A stretch of 64,000 nt of DNA from Sulfitobacter sediminilitoris (GTDB lineage Bacteria; Pseudomonadota; Alphaproteobacteria; Rhodobacterales; Rhodobacteraceae). A model generated the notes under the pieces. That model was not told the origin of the DNA, searched no databases, and saw only the letters and a program-made list of their open reading frames with translations. The stretch lies in contig NZ_JAABNT010000007.1 of NCBI RefSeq assembly GCF_010667575.1, positions 1-64,000 of the forward strand, read 5' to 3'. How positions within the stretch are numbered: the stretch's first letter is position 1; the number at the start of each line of letters is the position of its first letter. Positions 9,618 through 18,667 of the stretch are shown here, piece after piece. A program made the position numbers and the translations under genes.

Positions 9618-9789
9618 GAAGTAGCACGCGGCGAATGGCTGGAGAGAGCCCTAAGTTCTAATTGCTTTAGAAACGACGAATGCCGGGTTAAGCGTCTCGC
9701 AAGGTGCGATCATTGAAAAATGATGCGCGTTGACGATTGTCTGTGATACAGATTACACCAAATACGCTGATTGAGGCTCGAAGCATTCG

Positions 9790-10923
9790 ATGACTAAATT
9801 CGTCTGGTTGTGCCACGCGGGCGGCGGAAACCTTCCACCCAGTTTGGGGATTGCACGCGCACTTGAACGGCGTGGGCATACTGTTGTCTTCGCGGTTAAA
9901 TCAGACATGACGGGCCGTATCGACCGCGAGGGGTTTCGAAGCATCGGTGTAGCCTCAGGTGATGGTGATCTGCCCCGCTATTCAGGGGGGCCACCCGCAC
10001 CTCCTCTGGCCTGCTACCTAACGTCTCCTAATGTTTCGGGTGAGTTGAAGCGTATCATCGAAGTGGAACAACCGGATGCCCTTTTGGTGGATGCAATGTT
10101 TCCTGCAGCATTGGCTATAAGCCCGACATTTGGTTTGCCGACTATAGTTTTCAGTCACACTTTTCTCTTCCGGCAGTTGGAGACTTGGCGGAACGTCATC
10201 GCACAACTTGGCGCGATGCGAATGGATGCGGGGTTCGGCCCCCTACCAGATGCCGACACCTTATGGCTGTCGCAAGATCGTATGATCGTCACGTCGGTCA
10301 AAGAGTTGGAAGCCCCTGCATTGCCTGGGTGGGAGCATGTGCGTCATGTCGGACCAATTATCGAAGATGAAAAAATTGCTCAAATTGCAGACTTGCCCTG
10401 GGATGCTTCCGATCCGACGCCTTTGGCGTTGGTGAGTTTCGCGACCGCCAAAGGACAGTTTTCGCAAGATAAGATTCAGCGTGTCCTAGATGGGTTGGAA
10501 GATGCTCCAATTCACGTTGTAGCAACAACGGGTTTACATGCAGCACTTGAAGATTTTCGCGTCCCGGAAAATGCAGTTGTGCTGAAATACGCGGCCCATG
10601 ATCCGATTTTGCGCCGAGCTGCTCTGTGTGTAACCCATGGTGGGCACGGTACCCTTATGCGTTCTCTTATCCATGGAGTGCCAATGATGGTTCTGCCTGG
10701 GACAGGACATGATCAAGTCCCGAATAGCAAAGGGGTTGAAGAATGGGGGGTTGGCAAAGCATTGACTGGTAATGCAACGGCGACCGAGATCAGACATGCA
10801 GCACAAATACTTCTGGGTACGACGTCGTTCACGCAGAAGGCAAAGGAGCTAGGAGAGATGATATCTCGCTACAGAGGCCCCGAAACCGCCGCTACAGAAA
10901 TCGAAGCAGTGGTTAGGGTCTGA
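9790..10923 (+). CDS. GT1-family (UDP-glycosyltransferase/MGT-like) glycosyltransferase
   Basis: 377 residues, GT-B fold. The N-terminal half opens with WLCHAGGGNLPPSLGIARALERRGH and has the acceptor-side DALLVDAMFPAALAI. The C-terminal half carries the nucleotide-sugar motif CVTHGGHGTLMRSLIHGVPMMVLP and then DQVPNSKGVEEWGVG, as in macrolide/flavonoid-type glycosyltransferases (GT1). It probably moves a hexose from an NDP-sugar to a small lipophilic acceptor or antibiotic. It stands alone in the island with AT-richer sequence than the flanking chromosome, which suggests recent gain. No partner biosynthesis genes are present. Confidence 0.83.
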   Translation: MTKFVWLCHAGGGNLPPSLGIARALERRGHTVVFAVKSDMTGRIDREGFRSIGVASGDGDLPRYSGGPPAPPLACYLTSPNVSGELKRIIEVEQPDALLVDAMFPAALAISPTFGLPTIVFSHTFLFRQLETWRNVIAQLGAMRMDAGFGPLPDADTLWLSQDRMIVTSVKELEAPALPGWEHVRHVGPIIEDEKIAQIADLPWDASDPTPLALVSFATAKGQFSQDKIQRVLDGLEDAPIHVVATTGLHAALEDFRVPENAVVLKYAAHDPILRRAALCVTHGGHGTLMRSLIHGVPMMVLPGTGHDQVPNSKGVEEWGVGKALTGNATATEIRHAAQILLGTTSFTQKAKELGEMISRYRGPETAATEIEAVVRV

Positions 10924-11385
10924 CCCATTTCCCAGCACTCTGTGAAGACATCCCCTTAAACGGCGAGACGAATTGCTCATGTTGAAGAAATAGATGCGTA
11001 CACTTTTCTCGTGTATAAGAACGGCAGGGAGGTCTTACTCAGTGGACCTTGATGCTAGGTGCCGCGAATGGCTCGAACAAGCCCAGAGTTGACGAAAATA
11101 GTTCGAGTCCTAGCGGCGGCTTGTCAAATCTGCCGTACGCCCCTCTGTCCTAGCGGAGACTGGTTCGCATTTGTCTGACAGCACCGCCATTAGGCCCGTA
11201 TTGATTCAAGTTTTTGAAATTCAGAAACTATCTCAGGCGTCGAAATTTCACGCCCCACACGTTTCGCCCAAGACGCCGATACTCAGCATACGAAACGAAG
11301 TGGCTGATAAATTCCATCGGGGCAGTCGGCTTCAAAGTTTGGCCACTTCACATCCAAAACGTAGTATGTGGGCTGAACACAGGTC
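10924..11385. other. Intergenic debris between glycosyltransferase and resolvase remnant
   Basis: About 460 bases in which I see no gene, no convincing RNA and no terminal repeats. Several stops occur in every frame. Confidence 0.45.
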
Positions 11386-11817
11386 CTAGGCGTCGGCCTT
11401 CCTCCGTTTGAGGGCTCGATAAACAGATCGTTCGGACAGCGCCAACTGGTCAGCCACCTCCCTTCTGCTGGTTGCTTCCGCAAAAAGGGCCACGATCTGT
11501 TCAGCGTGAAGCTGAGCCGCGGGCTTCCGTCTCTTGTACCTGCCCGGCGCTTTGGCCTTGGCGGCACCCTCCCTTTGCCGTTCAAGCATCATTTCACGTT
11601 CGAACTGTGCCACAGAGCCCAGAACGGTAAGCATCAGCCTCCCTGTAGAGTTCGATGTATCCAGACCGAGGTCAAGGCTACGAAGGCCACCGTTCTTGCC
11701 TTCCAATTCATCTACGATCTCGCCCAGGTGTTGGACCGATCTTGCCAATCTGTCGAGCTTTGTGACGACAAGCGTATCCCCGTCGCTTGCATAGTCCATA
11801 GCCTCCCTGAGAGCCAT
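11386..11817 (-). pseudogene. Serine recombinase/resolvase lacking its N-terminus
   Basis: 143 residues starting at MALREAMDYASDGDTLVVTKLDRLARS. Present are the KLDRLARS motif, the FEREMMLERQREG hinge and a C-terminal helix-turn-helix (SRREVADQLALSERSVYRAL), as in Tn3-type resolvases and invertases. Missing is the first ~50 residues with the YxRVS motif and the nucleophilic serine; a TGA lies seven codons upstream of this ATG in frame. It is therefore catalytically dead, a scar of a transposon. Its position at the right edge suits an old mobile-element boundary. Confidence 0.75.
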
Positions 11818-12177
11818 TCTGGTGGCATTTGCCCGTCATTGACAACCAAGTACTATCGTAGCCGAAAACTACACCGCTGAATGGAAGCTTTGTGCGCGTT
11901 GCCGACGTCCGGAGCGTTCGGTTGCTTCGAGGCAGATCAATGTCTGCTTTGGGAATGCTGGTTGCAGCGCTCAATAGACTTCTGGACGGCAGCCAAGGAC
12001 CGTCCCAAACAACGCTCTGGATCAACATTCCAGTTGACGCTGCAATGCGTCCGTTCACCGCATTAAGCCCGCAAAGCCAATTGCCGGGCTTTGAATGAAG
12101 GTTCGCTCTGGCTGAATGGGCAACTGCTTCACTCCTCCACGGCGCCTTTGCAGTCCGCTCGTACTGACAACCTTTCC
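11818..12177. other. Right flank of the accessory island
   Basis: 360 bases with no supportable gene. A GC-rich inverted pair, AAGCCCG at 12065-12071 and CGGGCTT at 12085-12091, might be a weak terminator but has no T tract. The operon ending with the dehydroshikimate dehydratase stops at 12178 on the minus strand, so its terminator may also be here. Confidence 0.35.
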
Positions 12178-14064
12178 TCAGATCTTTGGCATGCCTTTAG
12201 GACGCAATAGCCGTTTCTGGGCGGCAATACGGAAAGGTGCGTTGGCCGCGCCATAGCCCTTATAGTCCCCCCGTCGCTCAACAATTTCAAAGAAGATACC
12301 CCCTGCGAAGGGCTGCGAATAAAGCTGTAGGAATGCTCCGGTTCCGTCTTCATCATAGAAGATGTTTGCGGCTTGGAGACGCGTCAAAAACTCATCCGAC
12401 AAATCAAATCGTGAGCGCAGATCCGCGTAGTAGTTCTGCGATACGGGCAGTGATTTGAAGCCAAGCCGCGCGAACGCCTTTGCGCTTTCGAATATATCGC
12501 CTGTGGCGAAGGCAATATGCTGAATGGAAGCACCAAAGCTGTCGGCCAGGAAGTGTCCCGCCATCGTGCGATGGGTTTCGGCCCCGTTCAAGGTAATGCG
12601 AAACCCGCCATCCGGTGTTTCAAGCGCCTGACTGCGCACCAGGCCTTCGGGGTCGATGACATCGACCATGGGGGATTTCGTCATGTCGAACAGGGTGGTG
12701 TAAAACAACGACCAGCTGAGCATCTCATCATAGCTCATGGTTTGGGCGACATGGTCGATCTTGCTCAATCCCGCCTCGGCGGTCTGATCGTCTGTCTGGT
12801 TGAACTCGAGGGTCCAAACATCCCCAAGGCCGCTTGCATCATCGATGAAGTGGATTACGCTGCCGCTGAGACCGCGAATGGCCGGAATGTCCAACTCACC
12901 GGGTCCCGTTGGCTGCTGGAAAGGGGAGGCGCCCAAATGTGTGGCCCGCGCCACCGCAGCCTCCACATCATCGACGTTGAGGCCAATATCGCAAGCAGTT
13001 GTGCCGTGCATGTTGTAGGCGCTGCTGGCGTAACCGGTGGTTTCGAGGTTGATGACGATCCGGATATCGCCTTGTGTCCACAGAGTTAGCGCCTTGGAAA
13101 TATGCGTTCCCGTCGGGCGGAACCCGAGCGTTGCAAGAATGGTCTCAAGCGCCGCCGCTTCATCCCCCCGGGACGCGAATTCGATGAAGGAGACGCCCTT
13201 GACGGTCCGACGTTCGGGTATCTGTGGCAAATCGACCTGCGCCGACGGTTCCCGACGGCGGACATCATCCATCAGCGCGATCAAAGAGCGATAGCCGTCC
13301 TTTGCGATGGCCTTGGCACTTCCACCGCGAAACTGGTCGTTAAAGATCTCAAGGCTGATTGGCCCGGTATAGCCCGGCGCCATGACCGCCTGCATAAAGG
13401 CTGTGACGTCAAGGTCCCCCTCACCGGGCATGTTGCGAAAGTGGCGCGACCAATACAGCAGGTCCATATCGATCAGCGGCGCATCGGCGAGTTGTACGAA
13501 GAATATCTTATCCCCCGGAATCCGGCGGATTGTGTCAGGGTCGGTCTTGCGCGCGAGGGTGTGAAAACTGTCAAGGATAAGCCCGATAGCGTCATGATCC
13601 GCACGGCGCACGATTTCCCATGCATCGCGGTGGTCATTCACATGTCGCCCCCAGGCCAAAGCTTCGTATCCCACACGCAAGCCCCGCTTTGCCGCCCGTT
13701 CTCCGAGCGCATGCAAATCTGCCGCAGCCCTGTCGATCCCACCGAGGGCGGCGGGGTGACAGGACGAACAGATCAGAACCAGATCCGTCCCCAACTCCTG
13801 CATCAAATCGAATTTACGTTCGGCCCGATCAAAGGCCTTCGCGCGCAGGGGGTCCGGGAGCCCTTCGAAATCACGAAACGGCTGGAACAGCGTGATCTCG
13901 AGGCCCAGTGAACGGATCAGCTTGCCGACGTCACTCGGTGTCCCGTCGTGGGTGATGAAGTCCTGCTCGAAAATCTCGATCCCGTCGAAACCGGCCGCCG
14001 CAATCGCTTCGAGCTTTTCCGGCAGGTTGCCCGAAATTGAAACCGTCGCGATCGAGGTTTTCAT
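12178..14064 (-). CDS. quiC: 3-dehydroshikimate dehydratase (TIM barrel plus HPPD-like fusion)
   Basis: 628 residues. Residues ~1-275 form an AP-endonuclease-2/xylose isomerase-like TIM barrel with metal-ligand candidates in RVGYEALAWG, ILDSFHTLA, FFVQLADAP and ISLEIFND. Residues ~290-615 resemble 4-hydroxyphenylpyruvate dioxygenase (two VOC modules, SKIDHVAQTMSYDEMLSW, SIQHIAFATGDIFESA). This fusion is the known architecture of bacterial 3-dehydroshikimate dehydratases, which turn 3-dehydroshikimate into protocatechuate. The ATGA overlap with the shikimate dehydrogenase gene upstream supports the role. It is last in the operon; protocatechuate dioxygenase genes are not in the window. Confidence 0.87.
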   Translation of the reverse strand: MKTSIATVSISGNLPEKLEAIAAAGFDGIEIFEQDFITHDGTPSDVGKLIRSLGLEITLFQPFRDFEGLPDPLRAKAFDRAERKFDLMQELGTDLVLICSSCHPAALGGIDRAAADLHALGERAAKRGLRVGYEALAWGRHVNDHRDAWEIVRRADHDAIGLILDSFHTLARKTDPDTIRRIPGDKIFFVQLADAPLIDMDLLYWSRHFRNMPGEGDLDVTAFMQAVMAPGYTGPISLEIFNDQFRGGSAKAIAKDGYRSLIALMDDVRRREPSAQVDLPQIPERRTVKGVSFIEFASRGDEAAALETILATLGFRPTGTHISKALTLWTQGDIRIVINLETTGYASSAYNMHGTTACDIGLNVDDVEAAVARATHLGASPFQQPTGPGELDIPAIRGLSGSVIHFIDDASGLGDVWTLEFNQTDDQTAEAGLSKIDHVAQTMSYDEMLSWSLFYTTLFDMTKSPMVDVIDPEGLVRSQALETPDGGFRITLNGAETHRTMAGHFLADSFGASIQHIAFATGDIFESAKAFARLGFKSLPVSQNYYADLRSRFDLSDEFLTRLQAANIFYDEDGTGAFLQLYSQPFAGGIFFEIVERRGDYKGYGAANAPFRIAAQKRLLRPKGMPKI

Positions 14065-14900
14065 GCTCCCTCTCCTTGAAGCTTCTCACGCAGCGCCGCC
14101 GGGTCCGAAGCCATGCCAGAAAACAACGCCCATGCATCCAGGCCCTGCGCAAAGAAAAGCTCATACCCTGAGATCACCGTCAGGCCAGAGTTTTGCGCAT
14201 CCTTTAGGAACTGCGTCTCTTCGGGCGTGTAGACCGCATCAAAGGCCCAAGTTGCCTGGCCCATGGCCGCCTGTGGCAAAGCTGTTCCGCCGATGTTGAT
14301 CATCCCCAAAGGCGTGCAATTGATGATTCCGTCAGCAGTTTGCGCGGCGTGGACCGCATTGTCCGAAGAAGTGATCCGGGTCTTTGTTCCTGTCGCTTTG
14401 AGTGCGCCCGCCAAAGCTTGGGCCTTGGTGCGGTCAAGATCAACACAGACGATCGCGTCAGCCCCCAAGGCGAGCAAAGCAAAGGCCACCGCCTTGCCGA
14501 CGCCACCCGCCCCGATTAAGCAGACAGTTCCCGGACCTGTATCCTTGCGCGCAACCTTGTAGGCTTGAACAAAGCCGCTGTAATCGGTGTTGAAGCCTTG
14601 CGGCTCCGCGCCCGTAAAGAGCACCGTATTCACGGCCCCGATGGCACGCACAGCGGGATCCGCGACTCTTACCAGACCTGTGACCATTTCCTTGTAGGGG
14701 TAGGTCACATTGACCCCTCGGAAGCCATCGCTTTGTGCTTTCGCAAAGACATCCTCAAAGGAAAGCCCAAGTATGCCGGGGATCAGTCGCTCGTAAGAGA
14801 CGGTGATCCCGGCCAAACAACCGCAGGCTTCGTGCAGCCGTGGCGATAGGGATCGGTCGATATTGTCACCAATCAGACCCAGTTTGAGCATCCTGGTCAT
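14061..14900 (-). CDS. Shikimate (or quinate/shikimate) dehydrogenase
   Basis: 279 residues of the AroE/YdiB family: substrate-site SLSPRLHE, catalytic Lys in VNVTYPYKE, NTDYSGF with the catalytic Asp, and the nucleotide loop GAGGVGKAVAFALL. In this operon it most likely oxidises shikimate (or quinate) to the 3-dehydro acid in the catabolic direction, feeding the dehydratase, rather than serving aromatic biosynthesis. The residue after strand 2 of the Rossmann fold (CVDLDRTKA) is Asp, favouring NAD over NADP, as expected for catabolism; this is inference. It overlaps both neighbours by 4 bases. Confidence 0.87.
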   Translation of the reverse strand: MTRMLKLGLIGDNIDRSLSPRLHEACGCLAGITVSYERLIPGILGLSFEDVFAKAQSDGFRGVNVTYPYKEMVTGLVRVADPAVRAIGAVNTVLFTGAEPQGFNTDYSGFVQAYKVARKDTGPGTVCLIGAGGVGKAVAFALLALGADAIVCVDLDRTKAQALAGALKATGTKTRITSSDNAVHAAQTADGIINCTPLGMINIGGTALPQAAMGQATWAFDAVYTPEETQFLKDAQNSGLTVISGYELFFAQGLDAWALFSGMASDPAALREKLQGEGA

Positions 14901-15670
14901 GGGGCCTCGTCAAATGCGCGACGCAGGGACGCGACCGCATCGGCGAGCAGGACAAGGTCAACGCCTACCGCCGTGAAATTCACACCGCGGGCGATAAACG
15001 CCTTGGCCGAGGCCGGATCAAGCGCCATCAGCCCGACGGGAACCCCGATCGCCTTGAGGCGGTCAATTGCATTATGGATTGCTGCCACGACGTCGGGGTG
15101 CGAGGTTTGGCCAGGCAGACCCAGGCTGGCGCTCAGATCAGCAGGGCCAATAAAGACCGCATCAACGCCTTCCGTCTGCGCAATAGCCTCTAAGTTGTCC
15201 AATCCCAGCGCCGTCTCGACCTGCACAACAAGGCAAAGCTCGTCATAGGCGACAGTGTAGTAATCATCGACCTGCCCATAGCGCGTGGCCCGGGTCATCC
15301 CCGCCATCCCGCGCACGCCATGGGGTGCGTAGCGCATAGCACTGACGGCCTGTGCGGCTTCCTCAGCGGTCTGCACATAGGGCACAAGCAGGGTTTGCGC
15401 GCCCATATCCAAGATGCGCTTGAACAAGGTTGCATCATTGTCTGCCGGGCGCACAATTGCAGATACTTTCGGGTTCGCGGATATCGCCTGTAGAGCGGGC
15501 AAAACCTCGACCGTATCGATGGCCGCATGTTCACAATCGACCAGAACCCAGTCAAACCCCGCCCCACCCAGCAGGTCTGGGACTGTGTTGCCGCCGATGG
15601 TGTTCCAGATGCCAAGCTGGTGCCCCCGCTTGCGAAGCTCGGCTTTGAACAGGTTCGTTGGATTCTTCAT
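14897..15670 (-). CDS. HpcH/HpaI-type class II aldolase (2-keto-3-deoxy acid aldolase)
   Basis: 257 residues. Signature blocks: VLVDCEHAAIDT, RPADNDATLFKRILDMGAQTLLVPYV, VVQVETALGLDNLEAIA with the metal-binding Glu, and FIGPADLSASLG with the metal-binding Asp. The family cleaves 2-keto-4-hydroxy acids to pyruvate plus an aldehyde. ATG at 15670 is chosen because it has AAGGAT 6 bases upstream; the longer frame to 15727 lacks similarity. It overlaps the dehydrogenase gene by 4 bases and follows dctM by 23. Why a quinate-type pathway needs an aldolase is not clear; the operon may also handle a sugar acid. Confidence 0.85.
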   Translation of the reverse strand: MKNPTNLFKAELRKRGHQLGIWNTIGGNTVPDLLGGAGFDWVLVDCEHAAIDTVEVLPALQAISANPKVSAIVRPADNDATLFKRILDMGAQTLLVPYVQTAEEAAQAVSAMRYAPHGVRGMAGMTRATRYGQVDDYYTVAYDELCLVVQVETALGLDNLEAIAQTEGVDAVFIGPADLSASLGLPGQTSHPDVVAAIHNAIDRLKAIGVPVGLMALDPASAKAFIARGVNFTAVGVDLVLLADAVASLRRAFDEAP

Positions 15671-15693
15671 ATGGCTATCCTTCTTGAACAGCG

Positions 15694-16989
15694 TCAGCCG
15701 TTGTAACCCATCAGGCGCGGCAGCCATAAGATTAGGTCGGGCAGCAGCATCATCACCATCAGCGCCACAATCAGCACCGCCAGAAATGCCCAGATTTCCG
15801 AGATGATTTCCCTCAGCGGGATGCCCGTCACCGCGTTGATGACAAAAAGTAATATCCCATAGGGCGGTGTGATCAGCCCGATCATGGAATTGACCACAAC
15901 CAGCACGCCGAAATGCACCAGATCAATCCCCAACGCTTCGCAGGTGGGGATGAACAGCGGCACGATCACTAGGATGATCGTTGTCGCATCCAGAACGCAG
16001 CCCAGCAGCAGGATCAGCACATTGACCGCCAGCAGGAACAGCAGCGGATGCACCTCCGCACCCGCCAGCATGGCCGAAATCGACTGGGGGATCTGTTCGG
16101 ATATGACAATGAAATTCAGTATGAACGCCCCGCCGATCACTATTCCGACCGAGGCTGAAGCACGCGCGCTGTCGATGAAGACCCGGAACAGCCCTCGCAC
16201 GGACAGGGCGCGATAAAACAGCATCGCCAGCAGCAGAGCGTAAAAGGCTGCGATGGCGGCGGCTTCGGTCGGCGTGGTGATGCCGCCATATATGCCATAG
16301 AGCAGGATCACAGGCATGAGCAGGGCCGGAAAGGCATTTGCCGTCTTGCGCGGCAGTTTCCGCAGGGGCACCGGTTCCTCCAGCGCGAACCCGCGTTTGC
16401 GCGCGAGATACCCGTTCATGATCATCAGCACCGCGCCCATGATCAACCCCGGCAGGATACCTGCCAGGAACAGCGCCCCGATGGAGGCTTTGGAGACCAG
16501 CGCATAAAGCACCATGGGGATGGAGGGCGGAATGATCGGCCCGATGGTGGCCGAGGCAGCTGTGATGGCGGCGGCATAGCCCCTGCTATACCGTCCATCG
16601 CGGGTCATCATCGAAATGATGATCTTGCCAATGCCCGCCGCATCCGCAACCGCCGAGCCGGACATGCCCGAAAAGATCAGCGATGCCACGACATTTACAT
16701 GCCCCAGCCCGCCTTTGAATCGGCCCACGGCGGCAACACAGAAGTTCAGCAAACGGTCCGTAATCGACCCCGCGTTCATGATGTTGGCGGCAACAATAAA
16801 CAGCGGCACTGCCAACAGAATGAAGCTGCGATAGAAACCCTGTAGGATTTTTTCTCCCGCAAGGGCCACGTCCAACCCCGCTAGTCCCAGATAGACAACC
16901 GAGGCCAGCAGGATGGAATAGCCAATCGGCGTCCCAATCCCTGCGAGAAGGAAGAGGGTAGCCAGACAGGAGGCCAGCTCAAAACTCAT
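15694..16989 (-). CDS. dctM: TRAP transporter large permease (DctM)
   Basis: 431 residues with about twelve hydrophobic segments. Conserved DctM blocks include GIGTPIGYSILLAS, SGMSGSAVADAAGIGKIII, ASATIGPIIPPSIPMVLYA and GLITPPYGILLFV. It is the inner-membrane channel subunit of a sodium-driven TRAP transporter for an organic acid. Its start overlaps the dctQ stop by 4 bases. The neighbours suggest shikimate, quinate or dehydroshikimate as the cargo, but TRAP ligands cannot be read from this subunit. Confidence 0.93.
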   Translation of the reverse strand: MSFELASCLATLFLLAGIGTPIGYSILLASVVYLGLAGLDVALAGEKILQGFYRSFILLAVPLFIVAANIMNAGSITDRLLNFCVAAVGRFKGGLGHVNVVASLIFSGMSGSAVADAAGIGKIIISMMTRDGRYSRGYAAAITAASATIGPIIPPSIPMVLYALVSKASIGALFLAGILPGLIMGAVLMIMNGYLARKRGFALEEPVPLRKLPRKTANAFPALLMPVILLYGIYGGITTPTEAAAIAAFYALLLAMLFYRALSVRGLFRVFIDSARASASVGIVIGGAFILNFIVISEQIPQSISAMLAGAEVHPLLFLLAVNVLILLLGCVLDATTIILVIVPLFIPTCEALGIDLVHFGVLVVVNSMIGLITPPYGILLFVINAVTGIPLREIISEIWAFLAVLIVALMVMMLLPDLILWLPRLMGYNG

Positions 16990-17579
16990 GGCCTGTCCTT
17001 GGCGTCGGCGGCCTCAAGCGCGACTTCAAGCTCGGTTTTGGGCGGGCCATTGCGCCAGACGTTCCATAGCTGCCAGCCATAGCGCGCGGCGACGGCAACC
17101 AAGAAGATCGCGTAGATTAAAAAGATCGTGCGCAGCTGGATCTTGTTGCCCGACAGCGGGTTCGTCACAGTTGCCGTGCGTCGCACACGCATGAAATCGA
17201 TGTAATCCCATGTCGGCAACAGCGCATAGAGCATGCCCGCGACAATCGCTGCCGCTGAAACCAGCGCAAAGATGCGCCTGATCTTGGTCGGCACGGCCAG
17301 ATAGATGATGTCGAATTTGACATGTTCATGCTCGCGCACAACAAAGGCGCAGCTGAAGAAGATGACCCAGACCCAGAGGATGCCAATCAGTTCCAGCGTC
17401 CAGCCAAGGGGTTCGACCGATGCAAGCATCGGCAGGGTGTCGCTCAAGCCAAGGCCGCTGATGACCTTAGGCAGGTAGCGCGACCCGATCTGCAAAAGAA
17501 AGGTCGCAAAAATCGCCGCAAGCAGTGCGCCAGCGAGGATTTCGGCAAGACGAGGCAGCCATTTGAGATATCGTGTCAT
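16986..17579 (-). CDS. dctQ: TRAP transporter small permease (DctQ)
   Basis: 197 residues with four hydrophobic segments (about 12-30, 55-80, 98-118 and 150-170) and the family arrangement around LIGILWVWVIFFSCAFVVREHEHVKFD, with the charged EHxH before the third segment. It partners DctM. The second predicted extracytoplasmic loop is somewhat long. Starts 35 bases after the dctP stop. Confidence 0.9.
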   Translation of the reverse strand: MTRYLKWLPRLAEILAGALLAAIFATFLLQIGSRYLPKVISGLGLSDTLPMLASVEPLGWTLELIGILWVWVIFFSCAFVVREHEHVKFDIIYLAVPTKIRRIFALVSAAAIVAGMLYALLPTWDYIDFMRVRRTATVTNPLSGNKIQLRTIFLIYAIFLVAVAARYGWQLWNVWRNGPPKTELEVALEAADAKDRP

Positions 17580-17614
17580 GGCCGCCTCCTTTTCTCAATT
17601 CAACCAGCGCAGTT

Positions 17615-18622
17615 TTAGTTGCCAAGTGCGTTGATCTTGTCGAGTACGCCTTCGGGCCATGTCGCGGCGAATTCACTGCTCAGGTAGGCCGATTGCACCG
17701 CTTCGCGGAAGGATGCTGTGTCGGGTTCATAGATTGCCATGCCTTGCTCTTCGAGGAAGGCAACAAGGTCGACTTCCTTTTGCAGCTGGGCCTGACGACC
17801 TGCTTCGGCAGCGGCATCGGCAGCGGCCTGAACGGTGGCCTGCTGCTCGGCGGTTAGCCCGTTGAACAGTTCAGCCGAGATTGCGATGTAATTCAGGTCA
17901 ACAAGGTGCGATGTCAGCACAATCTGGTTGGTGACTTCATAAAACTTCGCATCCACAACCGTTGGCAGCGGGTTGTCTTGGCCGTCTACAGCACCTGTAG
18001 AGAGCGCCGTGTAGACCTCGCCAAATGACATCGGCGTCGGGGCGGCACCAAGGGCTGAGCCAAGGAATTGCCACGCATCCGTGCCCGGCATGCGCAGATT
18101 AACACCCGCCAGGTCCGCAGGAGTCATCACGGTAAGCTCGTCTTTGGTCTGGCGCAGGTTCACCTGACGGCGGCCCAGATACATCACCGACAACAGCTTT
18201 ACGCCCAGTTCTTCTACTGCCTTGGCTTTGAACGGATCCATCAACGGATCATTGAAAACGGCAACCTGATGCGCTGCGTCCTGATGCACGTAACCGGCGG
18301 TCAAAATCGAAAATTCGGGGAAGAACTGTGCCAGTTCCTGCGCCGAAGTGATCGACATTTCAAGATTGCCACGGCTGATCGCCTCAAGCTCTGTGCCCTG
18401 GGCAAAGAGTGTCGCGTTGTAGCTAGGCTCGTAGGATGCGAAATCCGCCACGGCAGGGCCAAAGACCTCTGCCATAGCAACGGCGCGCTGGTCGGTCTCG
18501 GAGCCGGCCATCGACATGCGCAGTTGAACCTTGTCGGAATCGGCAAATGTCGGAGCCGCGGCAATTGATCCGGCGGCAATCATCGCGGCCATCGCAAGAC
18601 GGCGTGTTAGGTTGAGCGTCAT
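17615..18622 (-). CDS. dctP: TRAP substrate-binding protein (DctP)
   Basis: 335 residues from the ATG at 18622, chosen over 18640 because GGGAGGA lies 6 bases upstream. A Sec signal peptide ends near APTFADS. Family features: the signature Arg in GVNLRMPGTDAW (binds the ligand carboxylate), PMSFGEVYTALSTGAVDGQDNPLP and a C-terminal coiled segment. It captures an organic acid in the periplasm and delivers it to DctQM. It is second in the operon, 45 bases after the oxidoreductase. Confidence 0.92.
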   Translation of the reverse strand: MTLNLTRRLAMAAMIAAGSIAAAPTFADSDKVQLRMSMAGSETDQRAVAMAEVFGPAVADFASYEPSYNATLFAQGTELEAISRGNLEMSITSAQELAQFFPEFSILTAGYVHQDAAHQVAVFNDPLMDPFKAKAVEELGVKLLSVMYLGRRQVNLRQTKDELTVMTPADLAGVNLRMPGTDAWQFLGSALGAAPTPMSFGEVYTALSTGAVDGQDNPLPTVVDAKFYEVTNQIVLTSHLVDLNYIAISAELFNGLTAEQQATVQAAADAAAEAGRQAQLQKEVDLVAFLEEQGMAIYEPDTASFREAVQSAYLSSEFAATWPEGVLDKINALGN

Positions 18623-18667
18623 AAGTGTCCTCCCAGACATTGTGCCCTGCTGAGGGCGATTGGTTTG

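Noticed and set aside
11070..11100. AGTTCGAGTCCTAG as a tRNA T-arm
   Set aside because: Stem does not pair beyond three bases and no acceptor or anticodon arm is found upstream.
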